A DNA stretch of 64,000 nucleotides from Gammaproteobacteria bacterium (GCA_013214945.1 JABSRT010000004.1:186001-250000), one strand, 5' to 3'. Counted from the first letter of the stretch, positions 23,681 to 35,202 are shown. Notes: a model not told the origin generated them from the letters alone. Translations and numbers: made by a program.

Positions 23681-25468
23681 ATGCTATTACAACAATTAAA
23701 TTCTTTAGGTAGTCCGCTGTCGCAACAGCAAATTACATCACTTCAGCAAGCTACAGCTAATATGTCGGCTACTGAGTTATCTTGGGTTAGCGGTTATCTT
23801 GCTGGTTTAGCACAAGGTGCTGGCAGCAATGCAGTGGCAGCGCCACCAGCTAGCAGCGCGGTATTAACCGTACTTTATGGTTCTCAAACCGGTAACGCAA
23901 AAGGCGTGGCAACTGCCGTTGCTAGCGCTGCAACCGCTAAAGGTTTGACCGTTAATTTGGTTTCAATGGCCGATTACAAGACCAAAGCGTTAAAGCAAGA
24001 AACACATATGCTGGTTATCGTTAGCACCAATGGTGAAGGCGAGCCGCCTGATGATGCCGAGCAATTACATAGCTTTTTGGCCAGCAAACGCGCGCCAAAA
24101 CTAGAGTCGCTTGAGTATGCCGTGTTGGGACTTGGCGATACAAGTTATGAGTTCTATTGCCAAACGGCGATTGATTTCGACCAGCGCTTAGCCGCGTTAG
24201 GTGCTCAAGCTATTATCGAGCGTCGCGATTGCGATGTTGATTATGAAGCTGACGTTGCTACCTGGCAAGAATATGCAATTGAGTTATTAAGCAAAAACTT
24301 GGCGACGGCTACTACAGCCGGTGGCGCAGCGCCAGTGGCTGCTATTGGTGCATCATCGCAGTACTCAAAGCAAAACCCATTGAGTGCAACCTTGCTAGCG
24401 AGTGCTAAAATCACCGCTCGTGGTGCTAATCGTGATGTTCGACATGTTGAAATTTCACTGGAAGACTCTGGTTTAACCTATCAGCCAGGCGATGCCTTGG
24501 GTGTGTGGTTTGATAATGATCCTGAGCTTGTCAAAGAACTGATTGAATTAGTCGGTTTAACCCCAGAGCACCAAGTGTCAGTGGGTGAGCAAACCATGTC
24601 ACTTGGTAAAGCGTTAATTGAGCATTTTGAATTAACTCAGCTGCATCCTGGTTTTGTTGAAAACTACGCTAAAGCATCAGAGCAAGCGCAGTTGCTTGAA
24701 TTGATTGGTGATAAAACGGCGCTGCGTGAATATATTGCAGACCGTCAGGTGATTGATGTTGTTCGTCAGTACCCAGCTAGCATTACTAGTGAGATGTTAT
24801 TTGCGGCGCTACGTAAGTTAACGCCACGGTTATACTCGATTGCCTCAAGCATGAGTGAAGTCGAAGAAGAAGTTCACCTGACTGTTGCTGTCGTAGAATA
24901 CGACGCTTTTGAGCAGCCACATCAGGGCGCAGCTTCAAGTTACTTAGCTCATCGTTTAGAAGAAGGCGCAGCGGTTCGTGTTTTTGTTGAGCATAACGAT
25001 AACTTCCGCCTGCCAAGCGACGACCTTGGTGTAATCATGATTGGTCCAGGGACCGGTATTGCTCCCTTTAGAGCGTTTTTACAGCAACGTGATAACGATC
25101 AATCGTCGGGTAAAAACTGGCTGTTTTTTGGTAATCAACATTTTACTGAAGACTTCCTGTACCAAACAGAACTGCAAGACTTTAAAAATCGCGGTGTCTT
25201 AAACAAAATTGATCTGGCTTTCTCGCGCGATCAAGAGCATAAAATATATGTTCAGGATCGAATCAAGCAACAAGGTGCTGAGCTGTTCGAATGGTTAGAA
25301 CAAGGCGCATCAGTTTATGTGTGTGGCGATGGCAGTAAAATGGCCAAAGATGTTCACCAAGCATTGCTTGAGGTTATCGAGCAACACGGTGCTAAATCAT
25401 CAGAGCAAGCACAAGAATACTTAGCGGATCTACGCAATAACAAACGTTACCAGAAGGATGTCTACTAA
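23681..25468 (+). CDS. cysJ: Sulfite reductase [NADPH] flavoprotein alpha subunit
   Basis: CysJ passes electrons from NADPH through FAD and FMN to CysI. The 595-residue protein has a flavodoxin domain with FMN loop LYGSQTGNA at 65-73 and a FAD domain with PRLYSIASS. The NADPH domain has [12 protein letters not shown] from about 454 and VYVCGD, and the C-terminal YQKDVY is typical. ATG 23681 is chosen because AGGT stands before it and [10 protein letters not shown] aligns with family N-termini; GTG 23663 would add six residues. The stop overlaps the cysI start (TAATG). Confidence 0.95.
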   Translation: MLLQQLNSLGSPLSQQQITSLQQATANMSATELSWVSGYLAGLAQGAGSNAVAAPPASSAVLTVLYGSQTGNAKGVATAVASAATAKGLTVNLVSMADYKTKALKQETHMLVIVSTNGEGEPPDDAEQLHSFLASKRAPKLESLEYAVLGLGDTSYEFYCQTAIDFDQRLAALGAQAIIERRDCDVDYEADVATWQEYAIELLSKNLATATTAGGAAPVAAIGASSQYSKQNPLSATLLASAKITARGANRDVRHVEISLEDSGLTYQPGDALGVWFDNDPELVKELIELVGLTPEHQVSVGEQTMSLGKALIEHFELTQLHPGFVENYAKASEQAQLLELIGDKTALREYIADRQVIDVVRQYPASITSEMLFAALRKLTPRLYSIASSMSEVEEEVHLTVAVVEYDAFEQPHQGAASSYLAHRLEEGAAVRVFVEHNDNFRLPSDDLGVIMIGPGTGIAPFRAFLQQRDNDQSSGKNWLFFGNQHFTEDFLYQTELQDFKNRGVLNKIDLAFSRDQEHKIYVQDRIKQQGAELFEWLEQGASVYVCGDGSKMAKDVHQALLEVIEQHGAKSSEQAQEYLADLRNNKRYQKDVY

Positions 25469-27174
25469 TGAGCGACGTAAAATTAGCAGCCAATGAATAT
25501 ATCAAAGCCGACAGCAACCTTCTGCGTGGTACGATTGTAGAAGGCTTAGAAAACCATATTACTGGTGCTTTGTATGCTGACGATACGCAACTATCAAAGT
25601 TCCACGGTTTTTATCAGCAAGATGACCGCGATTTACGTGCCGAGCGTAAGGCGCAAAAACTTGAGCCACTACATAGTTTCATGTTACGTGCTCGTGTGCC
25701 GGGTGGCGTATGTACCCCAGCACAATGGTTAGATATCGACGCGATAGCCGGTAAGCTAACGATGAATCAAAATATTCGTTTAACCACGCGTCAAACGTTT
25801 CAATACCACGGTATTTTAAAGCGTAACCTTAAGCCGCTTATTCAGGCGCTTGATTTATCATCGCTTGACTCAATTGCTGCTTGTGGTGATGTTAACCGTA
25901 ACGTGATGTGTAACCCTAACCCGGTTGAGTCAGAGCTACATCAAGAAACTTACGAATGGTCGAAGCAGTTATCAGAAAAATTACTGCCACGAACCAACGC
26001 TTATGCTGAAATCTGGCTTGACGGTGAAAAAGTTTCTGGCTTAGAAGAAGAGCCAATGTATGGCGAAACTTACTTACCACGTAAATTTAAAATTGCGGTT
26101 GCAGTGCCACCACATAACGACGTTGATGTTTACACTAACTGTCTTGGTTTTATTGCGATCAGTGAAAACGGTAAATTAATTGGGTTTAATGTCACCGTTG
26201 GTGGCGGCATGGGCGCAACGCATGGCGACAAAGAAACTTACCCACGTTTAGCCGATGAACTTGGTTTTATTAAGCTTGATGACACGATTGAAGTGGCTAA
26301 AGCGGTAATTACAGTCCAACGTGACTGGGGTAATCGAGTTGAACGTAAGTTAGCACGTATTAAGTACACTGTTCAAAAGCACGGTATTGATAAGTTTAGA
26401 GCAGAAGTTGCTAAGCGTTCTGGCGTTACTATTGAACCACCACGTGAAATTAAATTTACCACGCGTGGCGACCGTTTTGGCTGGGTTAAAGGTACCGATA
26501 ATAAGTGGCACCTGACGCTGTACATTGAATGTGGCCGGATTAAAGATGTGCCGGGCAAAGAAGTGCAAACTTGTTTCCGTGAAATCGCTAAAGTCCATAA
26601 AGGTGACTTTAGAATGACCTCGAACCAAAACATGATTGTGGCTAATGTTAACGAACAAGATAAAGCACAAATTGAAGGTATTGCGCGTAAGTATGGTGTG
26701 TTAGGCGAGCGTTTAACGCCGCTGCGTGAACACTCTATTGCTTGTGTATCTTTACCAACTTGTGCATTGGGCATGGCAGAAGCCGAGCGTTATTTCCCAG
26801 AGTTCACTGACAAAGTTGACGCGTTATTAACGAAGCATGGCATTGGCGACCAGCCAATTGTAATGCGCATGACCGGTTGTCCTAATGGTTGTGCTCGTCC
26901 ATACGCGGCTGAAATTGGTTTAGTTGGCAAGGGCCCTGGTCGTTACAACTTGTACCTAGGTGCAGCTTTTGATGGGACCCGTATTAGTAAAATGGTACGT
27001 GAAAACATCAACGAAAGTGAAATTATGGATGAGTTAGATGGTCGTTTTGAACGCTTTGCCGCCAATCGTGAGCAAGATGAAAACTTTGGTGATTTCTTGG
27101 TCCGTACCAAAGAAGTTAAAGCCGTAATTAGCAGTGCCAGAGACTTTCACGAGTACCTAGCCGAAGAAATTTAA
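25468..27174 (+). CDS. cysI: Sulfite reductase hemoprotein beta subunit
   Basis: CysI reduces sulfite to sulfide with six electrons at a siroheme coupled to a 4Fe-4S cluster. The four cluster/siroheme cysteines are C426 and C432 (CVSLPTC) and C471 and C475 (CPNGC). Their spacing is identical to the E. coli enzyme. Siroheme-pocket residues RLTTRQTFQ (near 107) are present. At 568 residues it is full length. Its start overlaps cysJ by one base, consistent with an alpha/beta complex. An 85-base spacer with a hairpin separates it from cysH. Confidence 0.97.
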   Translation: MSDVKLAANEYIKADSNLLRGTIVEGLENHITGALYADDTQLSKFHGFYQQDDRDLRAERKAQKLEPLHSFMLRARVPGGVCTPAQWLDIDAIAGKLTMNQNIRLTTRQTFQYHGILKRNLKPLIQALDLSSLDSIAACGDVNRNVMCNPNPVESELHQETYEWSKQLSEKLLPRTNAYAEIWLDGEKVSGLEEEPMYGETYLPRKFKIAVAVPPHNDVDVYTNCLGFIAISENGKLIGFNVTVGGGMGATHGDKETYPRLADELGFIKLDDTIEVAKAVITVQRDWGNRVERKLARIKYTVQKHGIDKFRAEVAKRSGVTIEPPREIKFTTRGDRFGWVKGTDNKWHLTLYIECGRIKDVPGKEVQTCFREIAKVHKGDFRMTSNQNMIVANVNEQDKAQIEGIARKYGVLGERLTPLREHSIACVSLPTCALGMAEAERYFPEFTDKVDALLTKHGIGDQPIVMRMTGCPNGCARPYAAEIGLVGKGPGRYNLYLGAAFDGTRISKMVRENINESEIMDELDGRFERFAANREQDENFGDFLVRTKEVKAVISSARDFHEYLAEEI

Positions 27175-27188
27175 CGCCAGCATTTATT

Positions 27189-27237
27189 CCAAGCGGTCTA
27201 CTACGATTGTGTTTAACTCATAATCTAGGCTGCTTGG
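27189..27237 (+). promoter_or_regulatory. Intercistronic RNA hairpin between cysI and cysH
   Basis: CCAAGCGGTCTA (27189-27200) can pair with TAGGCTGCTTGG (27226-27237) in a 12-pair stem with two G-U pairs and a 25-base loop. There is no T-run, so processing or mRNA stabilisation is likelier than termination. Confidence 0.45.
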
Positions 27238-27259
27238 CATTGTTTATTGAGGAATTTGC

Positions 27260-28036
27260 ATGACTATTACTTCTAGCGATAGCAACAAGCATACTGCTGA
27301 TGAGGCTGTCGATTTTTCCGCTTTACTTAATGCACCTAAAGAAACCCAGCAACAGGTATTAAAGCAAGTTAATCAACATTTGATTAACTTAAGCCCTGAA
27401 GAGCGGATTCAATGGGCCAGCGACAATTTACCTGGCACGCATGCATTGTCATCGAGTTTTGGTATTCAGTCGGCCTTGATGTTGCATCTGTTGACGGTTA
27501 AGCAGCCAGATATTCCGGTTATTTTGACCGATACTGGTTATTTGTTTGACGAAACTTATCAGTTTATTGATCAGTTGACCGAGCGATTAGGGCTTAACCT
27601 TAAAGTTTATCAAAGTAGCATGTCTACCGCGTGGCAATTGGCACGTTTTGGTAAAGAATGGGAAAAAGGTATTGAGGGGATCGAGTCGTATAATCGCCGC
27701 AATAAAGTTGAGCCAATGCAACGGGCCTTGACTGAAATTGGGGTGTCAGTATGGCACTCAGGACTTCGACGTGATCAGGCGGGTAGCCGCCAGTCACTGG
27801 AGGTATTAGAAATACGTGGCACTAGGTACAAATTTCTGCCAATTATTGACCTCAATAACAAGCAAGTATATCAATATTTAACTAAGCATGATCTGCCGTA
27901 CCACCCACTATGGGAGCAAGGTTATGTGTCGTTAGGAGATACTCACACCTCACGACCGCTTGAAGCTGGCATGAGTGAAGAAGACACGCGTTTTTTTGGT
28001 TTAAAACGAGAGTGTGGTCTTCATTTCGATATTTGA
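27260..28036 (+). CDS. cysH: Phosphoadenosine phosphosulfate (PAPS) reductase
   Basis: CysH reduces PAPS to sulfite and PAP with thioredoxin. The 258-residue protein has [15 protein letters not shown] (PP-loop-like) near 64-78, [12 protein letters not shown], and [13 protein letters not shown]. The catalytic Cys is C252 in the terminal ECGLH motif. The CC pairs that bind a 4Fe-4S cluster in APS reductases are absent, so PAPS is the substrate, matching the presence of cysC downstream. It completes the cysJIH operon and is followed by a terminator. Confidence 0.95.
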   Translation: MTITSSDSNKHTADEAVDFSALLNAPKETQQQVLKQVNQHLINLSPEERIQWASDNLPGTHALSSSFGIQSALMLHLLTVKQPDIPVILTDTGYLFDETYQFIDQLTERLGLNLKVYQSSMSTAWQLARFGKEWEKGIEGIESYNRRNKVEPMQRALTEIGVSVWHSGLRRDQAGSRQSLEVLEIRGTRYKFLPIIDLNNKQVYQYLTKHDLPYHPLWEQGYVSLGDTHTSRPLEAGMSEEDTRFFGLKRECGLHFDI

Positions 28037-28152
28037 TTACTTTTAGTTTTGTTGTCGTTGATAAAGCAAGGATCTAAATAGGTTTTTTGTCTTATTGACC
28101 GCTCACCTAGGTCTGCACAATATTGATTGTGTCATTTGACTATCTTGAACAT

Positions 28153-28176
28153 AAAACTGCGCTGGTCGCAGTTTTT
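28153..28176 (+). terminator. Terminator after cysH
   Basis: AAAACTGCG (28153-28161) pairs with CGCAGTTTT (28167-28175) around CTGGT and ends in a T6 run. It lies 117 bases after the cysH stop and 84 before the HDOD gene. Confidence 0.85.
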
Positions 28177-28259
28177 TGCTTTTCAGGGCAAATATAAATT
28201 CCTCTGCTAGACTTTTTAAATATCACCTTAATTATTTTAAGGAAGCAAAGAGCTAAATT

Positions 28260-29108
28260 ATGTTCGATTCAAATGACTTTAATGACTTTATTGAGAATGC
28301 AGATGGTTTGTATAGCCTGCCAGACCTGTGTCTGCAGCTAAATTCACTGGTTAACGATGGCAAGAGTTCGGTCGGTGAAGTTGCACGTCTGGTTAGTATC
28401 GATCCGGCATTAACGGCCCGGGTATTAAAATTAGCCAATAGTGCGATTTACTTTAAACGGCGAGATATCACTACGATTGCCGAAGCAGTTGCTAATATTG
28501 GTACTGATGAGCTCAATAATATTGCTATTGCAACCTCGGCCGCTCAAATATTTAGAGACGCCGGAGGTGGTAAAATTGATTTACATGATTATTGGTATCA
28601 TAGCGTTGTGACTGCAGTGCTAGCAAAAGATATTTATTATCTCAGTAGTGGTAAAATAGACGGTAGCTTATTTGTCGCCGGTCTTTTACACAACATTGGA
28701 TTACTAGTAGTGCTAGAGCGATTGCCTTATTACAAGGTCGATTTACTCGAGGTTATTGGTGCTAGTCATTTGCCATGGCAATATGAAAAAAAAGAACTGG
28801 GTTTTTCTTTTGTTGAAGTGAGCAGTGCATTAATATCGCGTTGGAATATTTCTGAAAAATTAGCCACAATAATAAAAAACCAATATACACCATCGGAAGC
28901 AGTTGAATATGAGATGGAAACTTTAGTATTAAACAGTGCGATTATTGTTGCTGATTTTATACTAAAGCAAAAAACACCGGTCAGCAGTGAAGACTGTATT
29001 GATTTAGCGGTGAGCGAACAACTAGCACTAGACTATCGCCAGCTAGATGACATTATTAGTAACGTACGAGCGGCAGCGCCTGTAGTTGCTAAAATTTTTA
29101 ATAGCTGA
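28260..29108 (+). CDS. HDOD domain signal-transduction protein
   Basis: This 282-residue protein has a single HDOD domain (about 18-210) recognisable by SIDPALTARVLKLANSA, the IAEAVANIG helix and VAGLLHNIG. HDOD is an HD-fold relative whose metal ligands are usually degenerate; members act as regulatory scaffolds in motility, attachment and stress signalling. An HD-GYP response regulator starts 12 bases later, so the pair is probably co-expressed and functionally linked. Both lie between the two cys blocks without an evident link to sulfur metabolism. Confidence 0.85.
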   Translation: MFDSNDFNDFIENADGLYSLPDLCLQLNSLVNDGKSSVGEVARLVSIDPALTARVLKLANSAIYFKRRDITTIAEAVANIGTDELNNIAIATSAAQIFRDAGGGKIDLHDYWYHSVVTAVLAKDIYYLSSGKIDGSLFVAGLLHNIGLLVVLERLPYYKVDLLEVIGASHLPWQYEKKELGFSFVEVSSALISRWNISEKLATIIKNQYTPSEAVEYEMETLVLNSAIIVADFILKQKTPVSSEDCIDLAVSEQLALDYRQLDDIISNVRAAAPVVAKIFNS

Positions 29109-29120
29109 GGAAGGACGTTT

Positions 29121-30668
29121 ATGAATGACATGTTACTGTTTTCCGACCACGAGCCTGAAGCAGCTAATGAGCTAACGCTTAAGCCGTGGGATGTTTTGGT
29201 GGTTGACGATGAAGAAGATGTTCATGCTGTCACGACCTTGGCGTTGACATCTTTTGAATTTGACAATCGCCGGTTAAACTTACTGCATGCTTACAGTGCT
29301 AAAGAAGCTAAGCAAGTATTAAAAGACCACCCCAATATTGCGTTAGTGTTACTTGATGTCGTGATGGAAACCGATCAAGCAGGTTTAGAATTGGCGAGTT
29401 TTATCCGCCAAGATTTAAAAAACCATAAAGTTAGAATTGTGCTGCGTACAGGCCAGCCGGGCGAAGCCCCTGAGCATCAGGTTATACGTGATTTTGATAT
29501 CAATGATTATAAAAACAAAACAGAACTGACGTCGGTCAAACTCTACACCACATTGTACTCAAATTTACGTTCTTACCGCGACATAATCACGGTTATCGAA
29601 GGGAAACTAGCGTTAGAGCGACTGATTAAAGCATCTCGAGGTATATCTTCGCGTCAGGGAATTAAAGGATTTGTCCGTTTAACAGTTAAACAGCTAGAAG
29701 ATTTACTCAATTTTAATGACGATGAGCTTTATTGCTATGAGGCTGCGGTTTTCACTCGAGATATTGACGGTTTCAATGAGTTTTTATTTAAGAGTGGACA
29801 AAGCGCACCGAATAATCAGCAGCAAGTGTCGTTAGAATCTTTGCCTGATATTCAGCAAAGCTTAATTAATCAGGCCACAAGTACCGGCAGTAATGCCTAC
29901 CAAGATCAACATTTTGTGTTGTTCTGTAATAGTGGCGATTTGAGTGTGTTTTTTTACGGTAAAATAGGCCATGATTTAACAGAAACTGACCAACATATTT
30001 TAAATATTTTTACCGAAAATTTAACAGCGATAGCTGAAAATATAAGATTATACGAAGTCATCGACAGTAGCCAAAAAGAACTCATTTATCGGCTCGGTGA
30101 AGTGGTTGAATCGCGTTCAAATGAAACGGGTTATCATGTTAAACGTGTTGCTTATTATTCTGCGTTATTAGGGGAATTAATTGGCTTGCCGGAAGACGAA
30201 GTTACCCTTATTCATATCGCATCGCCGTTACATGACATTGGTAAAATAGCGATCCCTGATGCCATATTAAATAAACCTGCCAAGCTTGACCCTGACGAAT
30301 GGGAAATAATGAAAACCCATGCGCTCAAAGGCTTTAATGTTCTAAATGGCTCTGGTTTGGCTTTGCTTGATGTCTCGGCCACTATTGCTTTAACGCACCA
30401 CGAAAAATGGGACGGCTCTGGTTATCCCCGTGGATTGGCTCACGAGCACATTCATATTTACGGCCGTATTACCGCGATAGCCGATGTTTTTGACGCTTTA
30501 GGTAGTGACCGTTGTTATAAAGTAGCTTGGCCGCTAGAAAAAATTATTGAGTTATTTAAAGCCGAGCGCGGCAAGCACTTTGACCCGAGGTTAATTGACT
30601 TGCTTTTAGATAACCTTGACCGATTTTTAGAAATCCGCGATAATTTTACTGACGAATATAGCGCTTGA
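29121..30668 (+). CDS. Response regulator with DUF3369 and HD-GYP phosphodiesterase domains
   Basis: The 515-residue protein has an N-terminal receiver (about 23-150) with phospho-acceptor D79 in LVLLDVV and acidic D29/D30. A DUF3369 region (about 165-320) is followed by a C-terminal HD-GYP domain with H371-D372 in HDIGKIAIPD, HHEKWDGSGYP at 426-436 and the GYP signature at 434-436. All the key metal and signature residues I can see are present, so cyclic-di-GMP hydrolysis is likely. The cognate kinase is not adjacent; the two orphan kinase-like genes in this window are possible but unproven partners. Confidence 0.9.
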   Translation: MNDMLLFSDHEPEAANELTLKPWDVLVVDDEEDVHAVTTLALTSFEFDNRRLNLLHAYSAKEAKQVLKDHPNIALVLLDVVMETDQAGLELASFIRQDLKNHKVRIVLRTGQPGEAPEHQVIRDFDINDYKNKTELTSVKLYTTLYSNLRSYRDIITVIEGKLALERLIKASRGISSRQGIKGFVRLTVKQLEDLLNFNDDELYCYEAAVFTRDIDGFNEFLFKSGQSAPNNQQQVSLESLPDIQQSLINQATSTGSNAYQDQHFVLFCNSGDLSVFFYGKIGHDLTETDQHILNIFTENLTAIAENIRLYEVIDSSQKELIYRLGEVVESRSNETGYHVKRVAYYSALLGELIGLPEDEVTLIHIASPLHDIGKIAIPDAILNKPAKLDPDEWEIMKTHALKGFNVLNGSGLALLDVSATIALTHHEKWDGSGYPRGLAHEHIHIYGRITAIADVFDALGSDRCYKVAWPLEKIIELFKAERGKHFDPRLIDLLLDNLDRFLEIRDNFTDEYSA

Positions 30669-31054
30669 TTGTTACTTCCTCCCCGTACTTCGATTAGCGG
30701 ACGATTTATCGTTCGCTATTCAACCTCCGTTGTTCTGCATTTTTTGAAATACCTACCTTGGTTAAAATAAGTGAAATGTTTTTGTATATCTTTTACTCGT
30801 GTGGGTTTATTGTATTGTTTTAACAGGTTTTATTTTGCTAGTTATATCACCTAATTACGATCCGTTAACACTGTGTTTTATGGTTGAGCATGTTTTTATA
30901 TAACTAAAAGGAATAAAAATTAATTAACTATTATTTTATGGGATAAGGAGGAGGGAGTATATTGGCCTTAGTCAATCATAGTCATTGGATCTAGTTAACT
31001 AAGTTCCTTAATGACAGTGGCAACTTCATGGTCAAATTTTAGCGAGAGAGTACA
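30669..31054. other. 386-bp region upstream of cysD
   Basis: A hairpin, TAGCGGACG (30695-30703) with CGTTCGCTA (30710-30718), follows the HD-GYP gene without a T-run. A consensus-like AAGGAGG (30945-30951) has only a 10-codon TTG frame behind it. A 15-codon ATG frame (31011-31058) ends by ATGA overlap with the cysD start. The cysD promoter must lie here but I cannot place it with confidence. Confidence 0.5.
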
Positions 31055-31963
31055 ATGAGTCAAGCAACCCTTACCCACCTGCAGCAACTTGAAGCGGAAA
31101 GTATTCATATTATCCGTGAAGTCGCTGCTGAATTTGATAACCCAGTCATGCTTTACTCCGTTGGTAAAGACAGCGCAGTAATGCTGCATCTAGCACGCAA
31201 AGCCTTTGCTCCTGGCAAAATTCCTTTTCCATTACTCCATGTTGATACAACATGGAAGTTTCGTGAAATGATCGAGTTTCGTGACCAGCAAGCAAAAAAG
31301 CACGGCTTTGATTTATTAGTGCACATTAATCAAGATGGTATTGATATGGGAGGCGGTCCATTTACCCATGGTAGCGCCAAGCATACCGATATCATGAAAA
31401 CCGACGGTCTAAAACAAGCATTAAATAAATACGGTTTCGATGCTGCGTTTGGTGGCGCCCGTCGCGACGAAGAAAAATCTCGTGCTAAAGAGCGCATTTA
31501 TTCATTCCGCGATAAATTACACCGCTGGGATCCAAAAAATCAACGTCCCGAGTTATGGCATACCTATAATGGCCAGGTTAATAAAGGCGAAAGTATTCGT
31601 GTATTCCCGTTATCAAACTGGACCGAGCTTGATATCTGGCAGTACATTTATCAGGAAAATATCGATATTGTGCCATTGTATTTAGCTGCTGAGCGCCCGG
31701 TTGTGGAACGTAACGGCGTTAAAATTATGGTTGATGATGACCGGATGCCAATCGAAGAAGGTGAAGAAGTTAAATTTGAAATGGTCCGCTTTAGAACCTT
31801 GGGCTGTTATCCATTAACCGGTGCGGTTACATCAACGGCCAGTACCTTGCCTGAAATTATTGAAGAAATGTTATTGGCTCGCTCATCTGAACGAGAAGGG
31901 CGCGTAATTGATTCCGATTCATCGGGTTCGATGGAGCTTAAAAAGCGTCAGGGGTATTTTTAA
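31055..31963 (+). CDS. cysD: Sulfate adenylyltransferase small subunit
   Basis: CysD makes APS from sulfate and ATP, driven by the CysN GTPase. The 302-residue protein has the ATP-pyrophosphatase PP-loop YSVGKDS at 34-40, [10 protein letters not shown], the [15 protein letters not shown] signature and [11 protein letters not shown]. It is full length. It leads the cysD-cysN-permease-cysC-cysQ operon. The start has a GAGAG ribosome binding site, and a 15-codon frame overlaps it by ATGA. Confidence 0.96.
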   Translation: MSQATLTHLQQLEAESIHIIREVAAEFDNPVMLYSVGKDSAVMLHLARKAFAPGKIPFPLLHVDTTWKFREMIEFRDQQAKKHGFDLLVHINQDGIDMGGGPFTHGSAKHTDIMKTDGLKQALNKYGFDAAFGGARRDEEKSRAKERIYSFRDKLHRWDPKNQRPELWHTYNGQVNKGESIRVFPLSNWTELDIWQYIYQENIDIVPLYLAAERPVVERNGVKIMVDDDRMPIEEGEEVKFEMVRFRTLGCYPLTGAVTSTASTLPEIIEEMLLARSSEREGRVIDSDSSGSMELKKRQGYF

Positions 31964-32026
31964 TCCCCCCGCGATGAAATCGAACAGCGAATGCGTTTGC
32001 GTAGAACAATATTTTAGGAATTGATA

Positions 32027-33451
32027 ATGAATTCAGTAATAGAACAAGAAATTAAAGAAGTAGGCGTCGAAGCTTATTTAAACAAGCAGCAACATAAAAG
32101 CATGTTGCGTCTGTTAACTTGTGGCAGTGTTGATGATGGCAAAAGCACCTTAATCGGCCGTTTGTTACATGACAGCGCCCAAATTTATGAAGATCAGTTA
32201 GCGGCAATTAAAAAAGACAGCAAAAAAGTAGGCACTACTGGTGACGACATTGATTTGGCCTTATTGGTCGATGGCTTGCAAGCTGAACGTGAGCAAGGCA
32301 TTACCATTGATGTTGCTTATCGCTATTTTTCGACCGACAAACGCAAATTTATTATCGCTGATACTCCGGGCCATGAACAATACACCCGTAATATGGCAAC
32401 CGGTGCTTCAAACTGTGATTTGGCCGTTATCCTGATTGATGCGCGCTACGGTGTGCAGGTTCAAACACGTCGTCATAGCTTTATTGCCTCGTTATTAGGA
32501 ATTAAAAACTTTGTTGTAGCGGTTAATAAAATGGACTTGATCGATTTTAGTGAGCAAAAATATCACGAAATTCGTGAAGATTACTTAAGCTTTTCTGAAA
32601 AACTTGGTCCACGTAATATTAGCTTTGTCCCTTTGTCTGCGCTAAAGGGCGACAATGTGGTTAATGCGAGTACTAAGATGCCTTGGTACGAAGGTGAGCC
32701 GCTACTGTCTATCTTAGAGCACGTTAAGTTAGATAATACTGTCTTTAACGGCGGCGCACGTTTACCCGTTCAATATGTTAATCGACCTAACTTAGATTTC
32801 AGAGGTTTTTGTGGCACGCTCGCTGCTGGTACATTGGCGCCAGGCGATGTGATAACCGCTTTACCGTCAGGAAAAAGCAGTAAAATAAAGTCGATTGTTA
32901 CTTTTGAAGGTGAACTTGCACAGGCTATTACTGGCCAAGCAATTACCGTGACACTTGAAGATGAAATTGATGTTAGCCGTGGCGATTTGTTGGTGACTGG
33001 TACTTTGCCGTATTTGAGCGAAGGTGCCAAGGCCAAACTGGTTTGGATGGGCGAAACACCATTGGTTGAAAATCGCCAATATGATTTAAAAATTGCGAGC
33101 AAGAAAACCCAGGTAACTATTGCAGCGATCGAGCATCGAATTAATGTCAATACCTTGGTCGAAGAGTCATGTACTGAACTCAACTTAAACGAAGTTGCTA
33201 ACGTTGAACTAAATTTCGCTGAAAAGTTAAGCTTTGACCATTATGATGATGTTCGTGATACGGGTGGTTTTATCTTGATTGACCGTTTAACCAACGTCAC
33301 GGTTGCTGCAGGCATGATTTATCAAGCTGTAACAACGACAGCAATCGAAACCACTGAATTTAGTGAGTTTGAACTTGATTTTAATCGCTTGGTTCGTAAG
33401 CATTTTCCTCATTGGCAAGCACTAGATATTAGTGCGGGAAAGGGGCAGTAA
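32027..33451 (+). CDS. cysN: Sulfate adenylyltransferase GTPase subunit
   Basis: This EF-Tu-like GTPase couples GTP hydrolysis to APS formation with CysD. The 474-residue protein has G1 GSVDDGKST at 33-41, a switch segment ending [13 protein letters not shown]3 DTPGHEQY and G4 NKMD, then beta-barrel domains 2 and 3. ATG 32027 is chosen over TTG 32021 because AGGA lies eight bases before it. It is a stand-alone CysN, not the NodQ-like fusion with APS kinase, which fits the separate cysC downstream. The permease gene begins one base after its stop. Confidence 0.95.
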   Translation: MNSVIEQEIKEVGVEAYLNKQQHKSMLRLLTCGSVDDGKSTLIGRLLHDSAQIYEDQLAAIKKDSKKVGTTGDDIDLALLVDGLQAEREQGITIDVAYRYFSTDKRKFIIADTPGHEQYTRNMATGASNCDLAVILIDARYGVQVQTRRHSFIASLLGIKNFVVAVNKMDLIDFSEQKYHEIREDYLSFSEKLGPRNISFVPLSALKGDNVVNASTKMPWYEGEPLLSILEHVKLDNTVFNGGARLPVQYVNRPNLDFRGFCGTLAAGTLAPGDVITALPSGKSSKIKSIVTFEGELAQAITGQAITVTLEDEIDVSRGDLLVTGTLPYLSEGAKAKLVWMGETPLVENRQYDLKIASKKTQVTIAAIEHRINVNTLVEESCTELNLNEVANVELNFAEKLSFDHYDDVRDTGGFILIDRLTNVTVAAGMIYQAVTTTAIETTEFSEFELDFNRLVRKHFPHWQALDISAGKGQ

Positions 33452-33452
33452 G

Positions 33453-35192
33453 ATGTTGTCAATGTCAGCAGGAGTTATATTGATGCTGGCAGTGCTGGTG
33501 ATCTTGTTAATTTCTAACAAGATCCGCCCAGCAATCTTATTTACCACTGCCATCGGCACCAGTTACTTGCTTGACTGGATAAGTCTTAAGCAAGTGATGG
33601 CAAACTTTACTAATCCGTCGTTGTTAACGTTAATTTTGTTATTGTTGGCTGCAGTGGCGATGGAAAAAACTGATTTATTGCAAGCTATTGGGCGACACCT
33701 TAATCAGAAAAATTTTGCTGTGGTGATCACAAAACTGGGCTTGTCAACGGCATTTTTGTCTTCGGTGACCAATAACTCAGCCGTGGTCGCTTCTCTTATT
33801 GGCGTGTTAAAACGTAACCAATACCATTCCCCCTCTAAGTTGTTATTGCCTTTGTCATATACCGCAATTTTAGGCGGTACACTGACGTTAATTGGTACCT
33901 CGACTAATTTGATCGTAAACAGCTTTGTGGTAGATGCAGGGCTAGAGCCGATTGGTTTTTTTGACTTTAGCCTGATAGGTTTGGCGGTGGTTGGCTGTGG
34001 TTTAGTGGTGATTGTGCTATTGAGTGCCAGATTGCCCGATCGCTGCGCCGAAGTTGATACTGAATTACCTTACTTACTCGAAGCGGTTATTAGTATTGAT
34101 TCGGTGATGGCAGGTAAAAGTGTTGAAGACAATCGTTTACGGGCATTACAGCGGCTGTATTTGGTTGAAATCGAACGTGATGGCCAACTAATAAAGCCGG
34201 TGTCACCACAAGAAATGTTACAAGTTGGTGACCGTTTAATGTTTGCTGGCGATACTCAAAGTTTGCATATTTTGCAAGAGATGGACGGACTAGAATGGTT
34301 TGCTAAGTCGCACCTTAAAGGGCAGGCATTAGTTGAAGTCATCATTAGCCACTCATCGGTTATCAATGGTAAAACATTAAAGGAAAGCTGCTTTCGCGAG
34401 CGTTTTGATGCCGCCGTTGTCGCAATACGTCGCGGCCACGACAAATTAAGTGGCGGCTTTGGCCAAATTAAATTACGCGCCGGTGATACCTTAATTTTGG
34501 TGCCGGGCAAGAAATTTCATCAAAATAGTGATATTTATCGCGAATTTGTGATGGTTAGTGAGTCTGATGTTAGTGCCAGACTCGATACCAAGCAATCGCG
34601 TGCTGTTGTGTTCGGCTTTTTAGCGACCTTAGCCCTGTCACTGGTTGATTTAGTTCCGTTAACTAAGGGTTTATTAGTACTGATCGTGGCTTTTGTGTTG
34701 TTTGGGGTGATAAGCCTTGAAGAATTAAAACGTCGCTTCCCTTTTGAATTAGTGGCGATTGTTGGGGCTGCGCTTGGTTTAGCTAATATCATGGTCGACA
34801 GCGGCGTGGCACAAATACTGGGCGATTTCTTGTTAACGGTGTTTAATGGTTGGGGCGTATTCGGGGCATTTGTCGCGGTTTACGTGTTTACCTTAGTCTT
34901 GACTGAGCTTATCACCAATAATGCGGCAGCAGCCTTGGCCTTTCCAATTGCCTATAGTTTGGCGATGAGTTATCAAGTCGATCCGCGGCCTTTTATTATG
35001 GCGGTAATATTTGGTGCTAGCGCGAGCTTTATTTCGCCCTATGGTTATCAAACGAACCTAATGGTTTATAGTGCCGGAAATTATCGGTTCCGTGATTACT
35101 TAAGCCTGGGCGTACCATTATCAATTGTATATTCTACCGTGGTAATTATTATGATCCCGTTAGTTTTCCCTTTTATTAAAGTAGCTTATTAG
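33453..35192 (+). CDS. SLC13/DASS-family permease with two TrkA-C domains (probable sulfate transporter)
   Basis: This transporter has 579 residues. About five membrane helices are followed by two RCK/TrkA_C-type cytoplasmic domains (about 205-270 and 290-355), then a second membrane half. [14 protein letters not shown] and GTSTNLIVN near 110-160 and [14 protein letters not shown] in the second half are the paired substrate and sodium-binding motifs of the family. Its place between cysN and cysC suggests sulfate uptake; that is inference, though related permeases occur here in Shewanella-type genomes. ATG 33453 follows AAGGGG. A GTG at 33432 inside cysN is rejected. Confidence 0.88.
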   Translation: MLSMSAGVILMLAVLVILLISNKIRPAILFTTAIGTSYLLDWISLKQVMANFTNPSLLTLILLLLAAVAMEKTDLLQAIGRHLNQKNFAVVITKLGLSTAFLSSVTNNSAVVASLIGVLKRNQYHSPSKLLLPLSYTAILGGTLTLIGTSTNLIVNSFVVDAGLEPIGFFDFSLIGLAVVGCGLVVIVLLSARLPDRCAEVDTELPYLLEAVISIDSVMAGKSVEDNRLRALQRLYLVEIERDGQLIKPVSPQEMLQVGDRLMFAGDTQSLHILQEMDGLEWFAKSHLKGQALVEVIISHSSVINGKTLKESCFRERFDAAVVAIRRGHDKLSGGFGQIKLRAGDTLILVPGKKFHQNSDIYREFVMVSESDVSARLDTKQSRAVVFGFLATLALSLVDLVPLTKGLLVLIVAFVLFGVISLEELKRRFPFELVAIVGAALGLANIMVDSGVAQILGDFLLTVFNGWGVFGAFVAVYVFTLVLTELITNNAAAALAFPIAYSLAMSYQVDPRPFIMAVIFGASASFISPYGYQTNLMVYSAGNYRFRDYLSLGVPLSIVYSTVVIIMIPLVFPFIKVAY

Positions 35193-35202
35193 TGAGTATT
35201 GC

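Noticed and set aside
26350-26774. Two long minus-strand frames inside cysI
   Set aside because: Antisense shadows of a conserved coding region; residue composition is not protein-like.
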